Below, piece by piece: positions 1 to 9,837 of a stretch of DNA of 64,000 nucleotides. The DNA is from Molanna angustata (Eukaryota > Arthropoda > Insecta > Trichoptera > Molannidae). The position numbers and the translations under genes are program-made. Position 1 is the first letter of the stretch. The number at the start of each line of letters is the position of its first letter. The DNA lies in the NCBI GenBank assembly GCA_963576475.1, contig OY754975.1, forward strand, positions 23,546,455 through 23,610,454, written 5' to 3'. The notes below the pieces were generated by a model. It searched no databases. It was not told where the DNA came from and saw only the letters and a list, made by a program, of their open reading frames with translations.

Positions 1-143
1 CAAGTCGTTTCTCGAACTCCTTTATTAATACAGCAGCCCGACTGTGGAACGATCTTCCGAATTCTGTGTTTCCACCTTCGTACAACCCGGGTCTTTTTAA
101 AATCCGAATTAATAAACTCTTTTCTAGATTGCAAACCCCTCCC
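1..143 (+). mobile_element. LINE reverse-transcriptase C-terminal end, fragment
   Basis: These bases encode the last residues of a non-LTR retrotransposon ORF2. The visible pattern is an N-T-A-A-R-L-W-N-D-L-P block followed by F-K-I-R-I-N-K, typical of the C-terminal tail after the RT domain. The stretch is nearly identical to about 54642-54784, so both come from one family. It is cut by the window edge on the left, and similarity stops at 143. Confidence 0.7.
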
Positions 144-287
144 GACGCTACGTAGTGCGCTTCTTCGGAAGAGTAAAATGGACCCAAATCCTAATAGCTG
201 GCGTCCCCTACGTAGACATGTTAAAAAAAAAAAACACTGGTTGCAAAATATTTATTAACAACAAATTACCTCCTTTTTTAGTCGAAG

Positions 288-722
288 AAATAACAAGTGG
301 ACTGTGGCCAACTGTATCAAGTCACTCCACAATGTATTCAAATTTTGCATGAAAAATTTTCACATTTTTATGAAATGAGTTTGTTAAATATTTTTTTTAT
401 TTAAATATATCATTATGATAACCTGATATTTCTTTAATGCAATTTTATGAAAGTGATGTGCCTTTTAGCAAATTGAAATATCAAATTTTCAGCTTCCTGA
501 GCTTTGAATTATTTGGCAGTTAAAATTTGAGAAGAACTGATCAGATATCGTTCAAAATCTAATGAGGTCTAAACGAGTATTAGATATACAAATGTATTAG
601 ATATACCTATTATATATACGAAGAATACAATTCATAATATGCAATTAAAAAAAAATTACCTTAAAAATTGTGGATTCATAACTGCCCAATAAATTCCCTT
701 TGGGTTAGTGAGGAGTACAAAT
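288..722 (-). mobile_element. Family A Helentron-like element, copy A1 (degraded)
   Basis: Reverse-oriented copy of the family best seen at 22841-23400. The right edge (about 702-720) matches the family 5' motif TACTCCTCACTAACCC read on the minus strand. The left edge carries the GTTGGCCAC-type 3' block, here read in reverse as GTGGCCAAC near 303-312. The inside shares the family stretches around TGTGCCTTTT and ATTAGATATACA. It has no coding capacity; several small indels mark it as old. Confidence 0.6.
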
Positions 723-2544
723 ATTTTACGTGGAATATTTTTCGAGTGTCGCTTAAAAGATATCTTGATGTATGACATTATGTTGAATGCTTCCTGTGTA
801 TATCTGAGTTTATCTTATATATGTAACAAAACTTAATTTATTTGAAATAATTCCATAGAAAATTTTCCTACTTTAATTTAAAATTTCATTTGTGTTCGAA
901 GAAACGTCTCATACTATCGAGAATGTAGTTTGTCTCTGAATTGGCAACTCCTAATATAATTCCAGAATCGAAACGATCAAAAACTACTCCCAGTAAAAAT
1001 ATGGTATCAAAATGTATATCTAAATCTAGGGATTTATAATTCGATCGACTGTAGTAGCGTCAGACTTTTTCGTGAGCGGTATCAATTTGTTGGTCGAGTC
1101 ACGTATCGCCGGCTACCATCCAGAGTTTTTGCATATTACGCGGGAACAATATTCATAGAGAGGCGGATTCTCAGTGCCATCTGTGAAGGAAAGCGCGAAG
1201 CAAGTAAAGCTCATCGCATTAAAAAGTTTAAATAACGTTATTCGAAAAACACATGCGCTGCATTAGTGAATGTGTGACGGGAGATCGACAAAATATCTTG
1301 GGACAAAATGTTACGACGTTCGCGATGATATATGAATACATTTATTCGTGTATGTTGTAACAAACGAACGAAGTATTTTGTATCAGAATTAGAATTTTAA
1401 TAACAGCGTAACAATAAAAATACAAACTCAATTTATAAATTGAACACAGCAATGGGAAAATGAAAATATGCAGAAGAATCATTGGACTATAATATTAGGT
1501 ATAATACGTAAGAGGTACATGTCATATTTATATTTTTACTTATTTCCTTTTAATTATTGTATGCATATACTGTGTGCTATCATTTGTAAAATAAAATAAA
1601 ATACAATAAAATATGTTTTTTTTTAATTTTTTGTACAGATCCTTCTTTCAGACCATTTCGATGATGTTTTTATTCCAAAGTTTAGCTTATTTTCATACTA
1701 ATGTTTGAAGTGATTTCTTTTACCTGCATAGTGGATATATTTTAGCATAATTAATTACATTTTTATATACACGGGGTATATTTCGCAGGAGACATAATTC
1801 CAAAACTACTGTAAAAAAGTGAAGTTAAATGCAATTTAAAATTTTAATATAATAAATATCTGATAGAGAAACGAGTTGAGTGTTATTTCTGAAAACAATT
1901 CAACAATAAGTTAAATTTTACACAAAAAGTTTTTCATCACTTCTCTGACAAACACTCGAAGTGAAATGTCATCTGAAACAGAACACTGCAATAGATGCCA
2001 TGGAGCCATTTAAATCGATGAAATAATTTAATGTAGCTCCTGCGAGTCTCCACTTCATTTTTCATGTGCAGGTATGTCTTTAAGAATTTTTAAAAAGTTG
2101 CCAAAGACACATCGAAAATTTCAATTGTATGTATACCATGCAAAGTGAAAGTTAAAAATAGCAAAGTTAGAAGAGAACTCCAAACCAATCAAATTCGAAT
2201 ATTATACACTCGCATGCGCAGAATTCGTTGAATGTTAACCAATCAGAAACTGTTAATACACCGATACTACAAAAAAAAATATACATATTTTATAATCTTC
2301 GAAATGAGTAGGTACTATCCCTGAGAGCTTTCAACATTTCTCTGACTCTTGTTATAAACTCAAAACATATATAATAACTATACTATATAATTGTATTGTA
2401 TAGTTCTTTCTGATGTACAATATAAGTTGACGTACTTAGAAAATAAAATGTGTAACATATTTATGTTAAACGTTTAAAAAATTGGTCTTAACTGTACTTA
2501 ATTGTACTAATATTCTTAGAGCTACATTTTATGAGTAGAGAAGC
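723..2544. other. No recognisable gene
   Basis: AT-rich DNA with no convincing reading frame. The patch at about 1030-1340 is richer in GC and CpG than its surroundings and could be an old promoter or untranslated exon, but no splice or coding signal decides this. An A-rich tail of AAAATAAAATAAAATAC type at about 1590-1617 resembles the end of a retroposon. Confidence 0.5.
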
Positions 2545-2613
2545 AATAGAGTTGTCACTTTATTTGATATAATAGAGTTGTCACTTTATTTGATATAATA
2601 GAGTTGTCACTTT
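2545..2613. repeat. 26-bp tandem repeat, about 2.7 copies
   Basis: The unit starts AATAGAGTTGTCACTTTATT and repeats at 2545, 2571 and 2597 with no visible change between the complete copies. The final copy stops after the first 17 bases. It is a small minisatellite with no attached gene; the rest of 2614-3420 shows nothing recognisable. Confidence 0.9.
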
Positions 2614-3420
2614 GTGAAACTTTTTAATTCTAATTGATCAATTTCATAATAGATACTTTATATACCAAATTGAGTTGAGACTTAATGAAACTACATAATT
2701 CTAATTAAAAATAAATGATTTGTCTCTCACAGTCGAGCCATCATAAGTATTTTTTCTATATGTAGGTATGTTTTTGATATTTTTAATAATATCTTTGAAG
2801 CGATACCACGTCGGCAGCAGATGTGTATCGTAAATGATGATTTGGCAACGCAATGATCGATTTGTTAGTAAATACTTTTTTTTCTGAAACAATCGATCAA
2901 CTTTTTTTAGATATATTGAGATGACTCGTATCTTGTCGTTTTTGCTAGGTAAGGTTTGTCACACGTCATTTTGCCTGTGTTCCCCATGAGTTAATATGAA
3001 ATTACATTTTACGAAGAGATATACAGAGAAGTATTTATGCAGAGCAATACAAGCTTTGCGTAATTACTGTTTATTGCACACTCTGGGAATACAACCGCAT
3101 ATTGTATTGTACTCTTTTGGATATTTGCTTGGCACGAAATGACATTGATCTAGGAATATCGCGGCTTGAACAATTCACAAGTCTTACGATAATTGATCTG
3201 AAAATTTCGGCTTTGTTCCCGCCAATTTATTACGTTTTATGTTATTTGATTTAAAATAATGCGTGTGGAGTAAACATTTCACCCCTGAAATCTGAACGGT
3301 TTCATTGATTTCTCAGTGAGAGAATGCGGGTGAAACTTTAGCACAACATGGTTCACAAATGCATGGTGGAAAATCAGGGCAAGAGGGTCTCGCCAATTAC
3401 GCATTTCTCAATAGATGGTG

Positions 3421-3690
3421 TTATAAAAAAGGTTTCTTCGTCACTTCATAGGTGGCAATGGTATTTTTCAGCTTATTTTCAAACAAATAGATTTTCATGT
3501 TAAAATATATAGAGCTTTCAAATAACTGGATAAATAGGGAACTCAAAAAGAGGGAATTATTGGTGATCGTTGCGCAATCACATACCCGTAAAGTGATCAT
3601 GTAAGCCAGCCGATGACAGGTCGTAAGCATTGAGTTTCTGGTTCTCCCAATAATATTCCAACATCGTCTCTATTGAGATGAAAGAGTGCT
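3421..3690. repeat. Dispersed repeat R, copy 1
   Basis: This block resembles 49130-49395 in the same orientation, sharing GGTTTCTTCGTCACT near the start and GTTGCGCAA further on. Its right part is also found reversed at 16514-16613 (AGCCAGCCGATGACAGG against CCTGTCATCGGCTGG). The copies differ at many positions, so the family is old. Neither end is sharp enough to assign a transposon class. Confidence 0.65.
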
Positions 3691-3732
3691 ATGTGCCAAT
3701 TATTTCATGTCAGAGGAGAAAAGTTAATTTTA

Positions 3733-4602
3733 TTATAAATTTATGTCATTCAATGAAAGGAATTTTGAAATAACGGACAGTACACGTGAATTATTAAGAT
3801 GTTGGATATTAAGTGGAGATTGGTGAGTGATTTTAATTAATTGTTTGTATATATTTTTGAAGGCGGAATTATTTTTACAGTTAAAAAATACATGATCAAT
3901 TGTCTCATCCTCATCACCACACTGGCAAAGTGGGCTATTTAGAACTCTAATTCTATACAGATGGGAGGCAATTGAACAATGGCCAATTCTCATTCTAGAA
4001 ATACATGGTATTAATCGTTTAGATATGTTTCTATTATAAAACCATGGTTTAGAGGAAATTTTTTGTTGGATACCTGCATGATAAGCACCCATATATTTTT
4101 TTGTTTTGTACCAATTTTCATCCCATTTGAAAAGCATATTTGATTTAAGGCGGGGTAAAAGATCTGAGATTGGGATTATAAAGTTATCTGGAATTGTGCC
4201 CGAAGTAGTTCCCAATTTCGCAAGTTCATCAGCCTTTTCATTGCCCTCAATCCCAAGATGTCCAGGGACCCATGATAGAACTATGTCAAATTCGTCGTTT
4301 TTGAGATAATATAGAAAACTTTTAATGGAACATGTGATTCTGTCCTCTGGATAATTTAGAGGATTGGATGAAATTTTTTGAAGAGCGCTACGGGAATCTG
4401 TACATATTAGGGCGCGGTTGATATTTTGCGATCGAGTAAGAGCCAAAGCTTGGTTGATCGCAAAGCTTTCGGCTGTGAAAATGGACACTTCATTTGGCAA
4501 TTTGTAAGAAACATTAATGCCGAAATCAGGAATGTGAACCGAAGCACCACAGTTCTGATTTTCAGATTTGGATCCATCTGTATATATGAGGGTATATTCT
4601 AT
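3733..4602 (-). pseudogene. LINE ORF2 fragment: RNase H domain and cysteine C-terminal tail (I/Jockey type)
   Basis: A 289-codon open stretch on the minus strand without a proper start: it opens inside the RNase H domain at YTDGSK (about 4570-4587) and runs to a stop at 3733. RNase H residues are visible in order: D in TDGS, E in TAES, D in CTDS and the SWVPGHLGIEGNEKAD block. The C-terminal part has a C-x-C...H...C cluster (CQCGDEDETIDHVFFNC), as in many I, Jockey and R1 ORF2 proteins. The frame is intact, so decay is recent or the piece is short by chance. Everything upstream (endonuclease, RT) is missing and replaced by an ATTAAATT-type simple repeat. A host RNase H is unlikely because of this C-terminal tail. 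Confidence 0.85.
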
Positions 4603-4704
4603 TAAATTATATTAAATTACATTAAATTAAAATATATTAAATTAGGTATATTAAATTACATTAAATAAATTAAATTATATATTAAATTATATTATATTAC
4701 ATTC
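4603..4704. repeat. ATTAAATT-type simple repeat
   Basis: An imperfect run of ATATTAAATT / ACATTAAATT units abuts the truncated 5' side of the LINE fragment at 3733-4602. It may be the tail of an older retroposon into which the LINE inserted. Confidence 0.7.
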
Positions 4705-5715
4705 TTATGTATGAAACACAAAAAAATATTGTATGCAACATTAATTCGTGACGGAAAATTTATATTTAGAGTTTTTTTTAAATAAAATGAATTGTAATTA
4801 AAATATTATAATAATAAAAAACTCAGCCGGTAGATTTTCATATTATGTTAAAATTGAAGTAAATATCTACTTCATAGCCCTTGTAGTTTTTTAGTAACTT
4901 ACAATTAAAGATTAAATGGGTTACGCTAAAACTAATTATACAAGAAATGTATTAAACAAATTCAAATTTCAAAAAATTCATGCAATAGAATAAAGATGCA
5001 CATACAAACTATTTCTTATTTCAAAGACGTATCTCTTGAGGGTAATGGGGAAATTATTTTCAAAAACAACTATATAGCCTACTATAGCCTCTTAAATAGT
5101 TATACACATATTGTGAAAAACGTTATTATTCAAAACCAATTATAAAAAAAGTATATATATAATAATTTAATGAAAATCCTGTTGAATAAGTTTATTTGTG
5201 TAAGCATATAAAAATGCTAGAAAATAAATTCTTTGAGAAAAAAGAATATGCTACATGTGTAAAAGTAACCATACCAATAAATGTCAAATCAAATTGTAAA
5301 CATATTGGTGCTGTAAAAAATCTGATATCTGCGGGAGTAAATAAATAAATCTGAGAAAGGAAAAGGAGAATTTGTAAAATGTAGAGAAGGACAAAATGAA
5401 ATCGAATCCCAGTGCATATTTATGCATAACCTAACAGAGACGTATTTTTATTTGGAAAATATTTTATTTTTTGTCAATACATCTGTGAATATACTATGTA
5501 TAGTTTTTTTTCATGATAACATTGTAGTTCTTTTATTTCTAATTCTTTAGTCGCCTGTATTGTCAATTATTGAATATCGAATTCAATTCATATGAAAGGT
5601 TAAATGAAGATTATGTTAGATAATAAATAATGAAAATCACAGTATAAAGTAGAAGTGGAGAGTCTGTTGCGATTATCTTCTAAGCAAGATTTGCGTTAGA
5701 TATAAAATATAATAC
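4705..5715. other. No recognisable gene
   Basis: AT-rich sequence with short, stop-rich frames. I see no coding region, clear repeat end or RNA gene here. Confidence 0.6.
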
Positions 5716-5726
5716 ATTACAGTAAA

Positions 5727-5954
5727 GTGCTTGAGAGTAGATTGAGATGGTACGGACACTTCATGAGGCGACCAGAGGATAACATGATACGAAGAGCGAT
5801 GGACATCCAAGTGCAGGCTAGAAGAACAGGCAGACCGCTGACAACGTGGCACTCTACCATCACAAGAGAGTTGCGAGAGGCAGACTTGCGCGAAGGAGAC
5901 GCACAGGAAAGGGGGACATGGCGAATGAGGACGAGGAGGGCCAACCCCACATAA
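5727..5954 (+). pseudogene. RTE-type LINE ORF2 C-terminal fragment
   Basis: The frame reads LRWYGHFMRRPEDNMIRR, then RRTGRPLTTWHS and a DLREGDAQERGTWRMR tail. This L-R-W-x-G-H ... R-x-G-R-P ... W ... D-A-x-D/E-R-x-x-W-R succession is the usual C-terminus of RTE-like ORF2 proteins. The RT and endonuclease parts are absent. It ends in a stop followed by an AAGAAGAAGAT tail, which fits an RTE 3' end. GC content is well above the flanks. The minus-strand frame over the same bases is a shadow. Confidence 0.8.
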
Positions 5955-6049
5955 TGGGAAGAAATGGCCAGGACAAAGAAGAAGATAAAATATAATACAT
6001 TTATTCTCTGTTTTGAATCGAACCCATGAAATAAATGATTATTATCCAA

Positions 6050-6175
6050 TCGAAGACCGTGGCACAGTTGGTAAGCCTTTTTTTTTTGGAAACACTGTTA
6101 ATTGGAAGATATTGCAATATGGCAATAAACTCACCACTTTTGCAGGGTGCAAGGAAGTGTTCATGATTATTATTA
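6050..6175 (+). mobile_element. SINE-3 family, internally deleted copy
   Basis: Shares GACCG(T)GGCACAGTTG, then GGAAACACTGTTAATTGGAAG, ATGGCAATAAACTC and GGGTGCAAGGAAGTGTT with the fuller copy at 60442-60645. The tRNA-like B-box part present there is missing here, so this copy has lost its internal promoter. Confidence 0.65.
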
Positions 6176-6262
6176 TTAAGTTATTAAAATAAAGTGAATT
6201 CATTTTGTTAACATGTACTTACCACAAAAATTCAATAGTTATATTTTATTTTGTATTATGTA

Positions 6263-6479
6263 AAATAATTGAGGCCCTCAGCACAGAAGTGGCCTAATCT
6301 TAGGATAACAACTATGGAGTAATTAAAAGTCTTTAGATGACATTAAATTTAATGTTCAATATTATTATCAGGCCATTTTTGTTATTTAATAATAAATTTT
6401 TAAAACGTAATCCACAGTTAGGTTAATAACTAAAAAAAAATGGGTTCGGCCGCTTTTGCGCTGATGGCCTCAATTATTT
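6263..6479. mobile_element. 217-bp MITE with about 32-bp terminal inverted repeats
   Basis: The left end AAATAATTGAGGCCCTCAGC pairs with the right end GCTGATGGCCTCAATTATTT. Pairing continues inward to GTGGCC / GGCCGC with a few mismatches. There is no coding capacity. A target duplication could not be decided, so the superfamily is open; GAGGCC-type ends would fit a hAT-like or unclassified MITE. Confidence 0.7.
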
Positions 6480-6592
6480 AACACACATCCAATAACAAGT
6501 TGCTACTTTCTGGAGACTTGTGATATTTATCGTCTCACAAATCAAGACTGAAAACACAATTAATAACTGTGTCTCCACCGGGAATCGAACCC
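6480..6592 (-). mobile_element. SINE-2 family, truncated copy
   Basis: The minus strand carries the end of the tRNA-like head (GGGTTCGATTCCCGGTGGAG) and the body with GTGTTTTCAGTCTTGATT. It matches the full copy at 37088-37341. The A-box part is missing, and the copy abuts the MITE at 6263-6479. Confidence 0.7.
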
Positions 6593-7190
6593 ATCGATCG
6601 AATCGAATTCAATATTTGAAAAAATATTTCACTTCGTAAGGTATTAAGGTAGGTACATAATATAGTTTTAATAATATTATGAACGATATAATTTAGTGTC
6701 TTATAAAATTAGACTAAATGTTCGTTGTTAAGAACGAATTATGTTAGCAAGTAAAGTTAGATGTAAGGTTCCCGTTGGTACAAAGACAATTATGAAGAGA
6801 GCGTTGTGTTAGGATGAAAAGGACGATGTGGTGGCGGCCACATTCTGTCAACAGCAATGAGGGTACGGAGCAGGCCACGGACGTGGGTTTGTCTGCCCTG
6901 CACATATTTTAACTCGAAACATTTGCAAAGACTTTTGTTTATAACGAAATTCGTAGCTCGTGTATCTTTCTTGGTATATTCTCTTCTCTTCAAACAGAGA
7001 GGGACTCTAATTAATATATTTAGATATAATTTTGTTGTTATGACCTTCATCGATTTTATTTTAATAGAAGACAACATATTAAGCCATATCTACAAAAAAA
7101 ACATGGAATTAATAGGGAAAAAAACATAACGGAATACGGGCAATAGAATTCAGACGGGTGGTGGCCAGCGGCGACTTAAATAGTACATAT
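6593..7190. other. No assignable gene; GC-richer patch
   Basis: The 6775-6900 part is GC-rich compared with its surroundings, and frames of about 90 codons are open on both strands (6857-7129 plus, 6790-7077 minus). Neither shows a domain or motif I recognise, and overlapping open frames on both strands argue for chance. It could be an old transposon interior. Confidence 0.4.
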
Positions 7191-7194
7191 TCTA

Positions 7195-7735
7195 ACATTC
7201 TTATTCATAAAATTTCCTAATACTGTAGTGAAAACATTTTATAACTAAAACACAGTATAAGCACTTATCTTCTTAACTATTCATAATAACATTTATATAC
7301 CAATATAACAATAACGTTGCTATGTTACTGTTTGAGCTGACAATGTCGCAATTCAGTCATGTTCCTCCGGTGATTTGACATTTTGCCGATGTTTTGAAAA
7401 AAAAAATACGTTTATTATAGTGGGGCTTTATTTTCATATTTTATTTCGTGAATATCATTATTCAGACATTTATATGAAAAACTGGAGCGAACTGGAGCAA
7501 AAATGAAACAGTGGGTCACCTTAAATTAATATAGCCTTATCAACTCGTCTTATATTGCAGTTATAACAACCTAGGACCGTGTTTTTCTTATATAGGCGTA
7601 ATGTAGCCATTATATAGCATTATTAACTTATATATGTTATTATGAATAGTGATTTTTAGTACTGTTGTTATACACTGTTTCAAACCTAATATAAGTTATT
7701 ATGAATAAGACTGTAACAATTCATATTAATATTTG
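7195..7735. mobile_element. Inverted-repeat element (MITE-like), imperfect arms
   Basis: The stretch ACTATTCATAATAACATTTA (about 7277-7296) is matched in reverse by ATGTTATTATGAATAGT (about 7634-7650). Weaker pairing continues outward, ACACAGTATAAGC against TTATACACTGTTTC. The core between the arms has no frame. It looks like an old MITE or fold-back element; ends and target duplication could not be placed exactly. Confidence 0.5.
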
Positions 7736-7969
7736 TTTTAACTATATTACTACGCTTTAATTTTTCTAAACAAATTAATTATCATACAAACACTCGAAAT
7801 CGACAAAATATTATGTAATCTACCGCAATACTTCTTCTTCTTATTATGGTATGCGATATTCAAAGCGCACCAAGATTGATTTTTTTTAATCTAGCGTATG
7901 TTTGAAGAGACAAAGATAGTCCTCTAGCAGGTGAGATAGCGATACTTCTACTGAATATATTCCTAATAG

Positions 7970-8150
7970 CCCGTTTAGATACTCGCCAAACACAGGCGAA
8001 TAGAGACGAATATGAGTATGTAAACGACTTATTCGTATGTATTCGCTATTCGCCACGAATATTCGTACGTTCTCCGTTCGGTGTCGATTTTTTGACACGA
8101 ATCAAAGGATTATTCGTCTGTATTCGTGCGGGGTGTTTACATACTCGCTA
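7970..8150. repeat. ATTCG-rich block with three copies of a GTTTACATACTCG motif
   Basis: GTTTAGATACTCGCC (7973), the reverse of GTTTACATACTCA (about 8012-8025) and GTTTACATACTCGCT (8134) lie around a run of ATTCG / TATTCG words. Motifs at this spacing look like ends of a DNA transposon. The MADF-like frame that follows would fit a PIF/Harbinger element, which often carries a MADF/Myb protein, but this is inference. Confidence 0.4.
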
Positions 8151-8165
8151 TTGTTCAGTTAAATC

Positions 8166-8408
8166 TTGAACTTTGACATGAGCGGTCATTCAAATTGTTT
8201 ATTTTTTACGATGGAGTGGACAAACGAAAAAACTTTAAAATTTATAGAAGTGTACCAGAGAGAACCTGTGATATGGGATCCAAAATATCGTTTACATAAG
8301 ATATTATGTAACAATAAAAAAGTCATTGTAATGACACGAAAATTTACAAAAACCAAAATCTACATCAATAGCTATTGTTTTTTTTTAAATACCTACTCTA
8401 AAAACTGA
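8166..8408 (+). pseudogene. MADF-domain N-terminus, degraded
   Basis: From the ATG at 8211 the frame reads MEWTNEKTLKFIEVYQREP and then VIWDPKYRLHK. This is the start of a MADF (Adf-1/Myb-SANT-like) DNA-binding domain: the W...FI..Y...P.IWDP....H pattern is clear. After residue 30 the expected N-R-x-x-x-x-D-A-W stretch does not follow and there is no splice donor at that point, so the domain is broken. MADF proteins are host transcription factors or the Myb-like partner of PIF/Harbinger transposase. The repeats just upstream favour the transposon origin. Confidence 0.6.
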
Positions 8409-8544
8409 TGAAAGGATACCAAATACATTTACACTTGATAATTTTTTGTTGAATTCGTCTTATGTTTAAATACCTTTTAATTTATTATTAAATTCAGGAA
8501 AAAATGCACTGCCAAAAATGATCGAAAATACAATCAAACAGTCG

Positions 8545-8622
8545 CCACTACGGTGGGAGAGTGATTAGCTCGCAGGGTTAATAATCAGTGGTCGCGGCGA
8601 GTTCGAATCCTGCCACAACCGA
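8545..8622 (+). mobile_element. SINE-1 family tRNA-like head
   Basis: A degenerate A-box (GGGAGAGTGATTAGCTCGC) and a clear B-box (GAGTTCGAATCCTGCC) stand at tRNA spacing. The sequence resembles copies at 9108-9192 and 57882-57958. It does not fold as a good tRNA, so it is a tRNA-derived repeat rather than a functional tRNA gene. Confidence 0.6.
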
Positions 8623-8819
8623 TTTATTTTAAATTAAGTACCTATATGAATTTTGTAATTTATTTCAGACGTTTTGCACACATTACATATTAAGTAAACA
8701 ATGGTGGGCTTAATGCCAACCAATCCATTGAAATTATGTTTATGACACGTACCAATTTATGTGAACGAAAAATATATATTTATAGAAACATATAATATGT
8801 ATAGATATTTTTCTTTTAG

Positions 8820-8910
8820 GACCCAATTCATTTTCTACTGCCATCAGTTCAAGTAATAATGATTGAATTTCACTGGAATATTGAAGTATCAAGATTGAAT
8901 GGAGTAAACT
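8820..8910 (+). other. Possible internal exon, weak
   Basis: A polypyrimidine-AG acceptor (TTTTTCTTTTAG) precedes an open stretch that reaches TAT then GTGAGC, a fair splice donor, at about 8911. The frame is open through the stretch but shows no motif I know. It is listed only because both signals are present near the MADF fragment. Chance is a serious alternative. Confidence 0.2.
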
Positions 8911-8949
8911 ATGTGAGCTTGCTGGTACCTATACATTATCTCTTACACT

Positions 8950-9012
8950 TATATATACACACTCACACACATATACACACCCTTACACTCACACGTACAC
9001 ACATACATGCAC
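8950..9012. repeat. CA-rich microsatellite
   Basis: Imperfect ACACAC / ACTCACAC / ATACACAC run. The short open frame across it (many His-Thr pairs) comes from the repeat. Confidence 0.85.
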
Positions 9013-9107
9013 TATCATTCAGATATAAATGTTTTTCATATACATCTATATAAAAAATGTTATTATACTGTAAATTTCCCGGAAATAAAATAAAATAAAA
9101 ATAAAAA

Positions 9108-9192
9108 AAATAGATGGGTGTTGGCAGAGCGGTTAGCGCGCTCGATTAGTCATCCAGTGGTCGCGAGTTCGAATCCTGGAACGACCGATTTC
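9108..9192 (+). mobile_element. SINE-1 family, best tRNA-like copy
   Basis: The A-box-like TTGGCAGAGCGGTTAGCGCG and B-box GCGAGTTCGAATCCTGG lie at tRNA spacing. The copy follows an AAATAAAATAAAATAAAAAT tail of another retroposon (9083-9108). The same unit is at 57882-57958 (minus), including the flanking ATAGATGGGT and GACC-A/G-ATTTCATT, so the repeat is longer than the tRNA part. Confidence 0.65.
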
Positions 9193-9527
9193 ATTAACCT
9201 TTAGCACAAAAATTTGTGCTTAATTTAGGGAATGTAAATGTACAAGTTTCAAGGACATATTCATTATTTTAAAAAATGAATATACCTACTATATTTTTAT
9301 GGAGGGGAGAGGAGAGGAGGTGACAAGGAGACAAATTAAAGTGATATGATGTGTAAAGAGACGATCCTTCAGATTTTTTTTTAATTTAGGAAATGTATCA
9401 GGATTAATATGTATTTGAAGATGAATATGTAAAAAAAACTGAATTGAAATTTATATAAAACTTTCGGTACTGTCTGATATAATAATGATGTAATTTGAAA
9501 ATGAAATTTGCACATAATTAAACCAAC
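9193..9527. other. No recognisable gene
   Basis: AT-rich spacer. It contains a G/A-rich GGAGGGGAGAGGAGAGGAGG run at about 9301-9320 and nothing else I can name. Confidence 0.5.
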
Positions 9528-9837
9528 TGTGGCGCAATCACCGGTTGCGCCGCGTAGCTGAGTTACTTCGGCAGGCGCCATCTTGCCCTGCGCCGTATGC
9601 ACAGTCCGACGACTATTTAAGGGGAAGCACAGCGCTCCCAGACCATTCCCGTTCATCCAGATCTCGAGGCTAGGCATCACGCTGCCCGACCGTTCGTCGT
9701 CGTTCATATAGTCCGCGTTCCAAATTTACATTTATAATTATTAAATAATAATTCAATATTGTCTGTACCTAGTAATATCAATAAGAGCCAATTGTACAAC
9801 TAGATCAATAAAAGAGTAAGTTCAATTTCCTGTTACA
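9528..9837 (+). repeat. LTR-like block (possible solo LTR)
   Basis: The 310-bp block begins TGTGGCGC and ends TGTTACA, i.e. TG...CA. It contains a perfect 7-bp hairpin GGCGCAA/TTGCGCC (9531-9551), a YY1-type GCGCCATCTTG (reverse of CAAGATGGCGC), a TATA-like CTATTTAAGG (9612) and AATAAA (9808). GC content is high for the window. I found neither a second copy nor a primer-binding site directly after it, so an LTR is plausible but unproven; a host promoter is the alternative. Confidence 0.4.

Noticed and set aside
8859..9053. 64-codon frame rich in His and Thr
   Set aside because: Mostly generated by the CA microsatellite.
9108..9192. Functional tRNA gene
   Set aside because: A and B boxes are present but the acceptor and anticodon stems do not pair, and the unit is repeated with flanks: a SINE.
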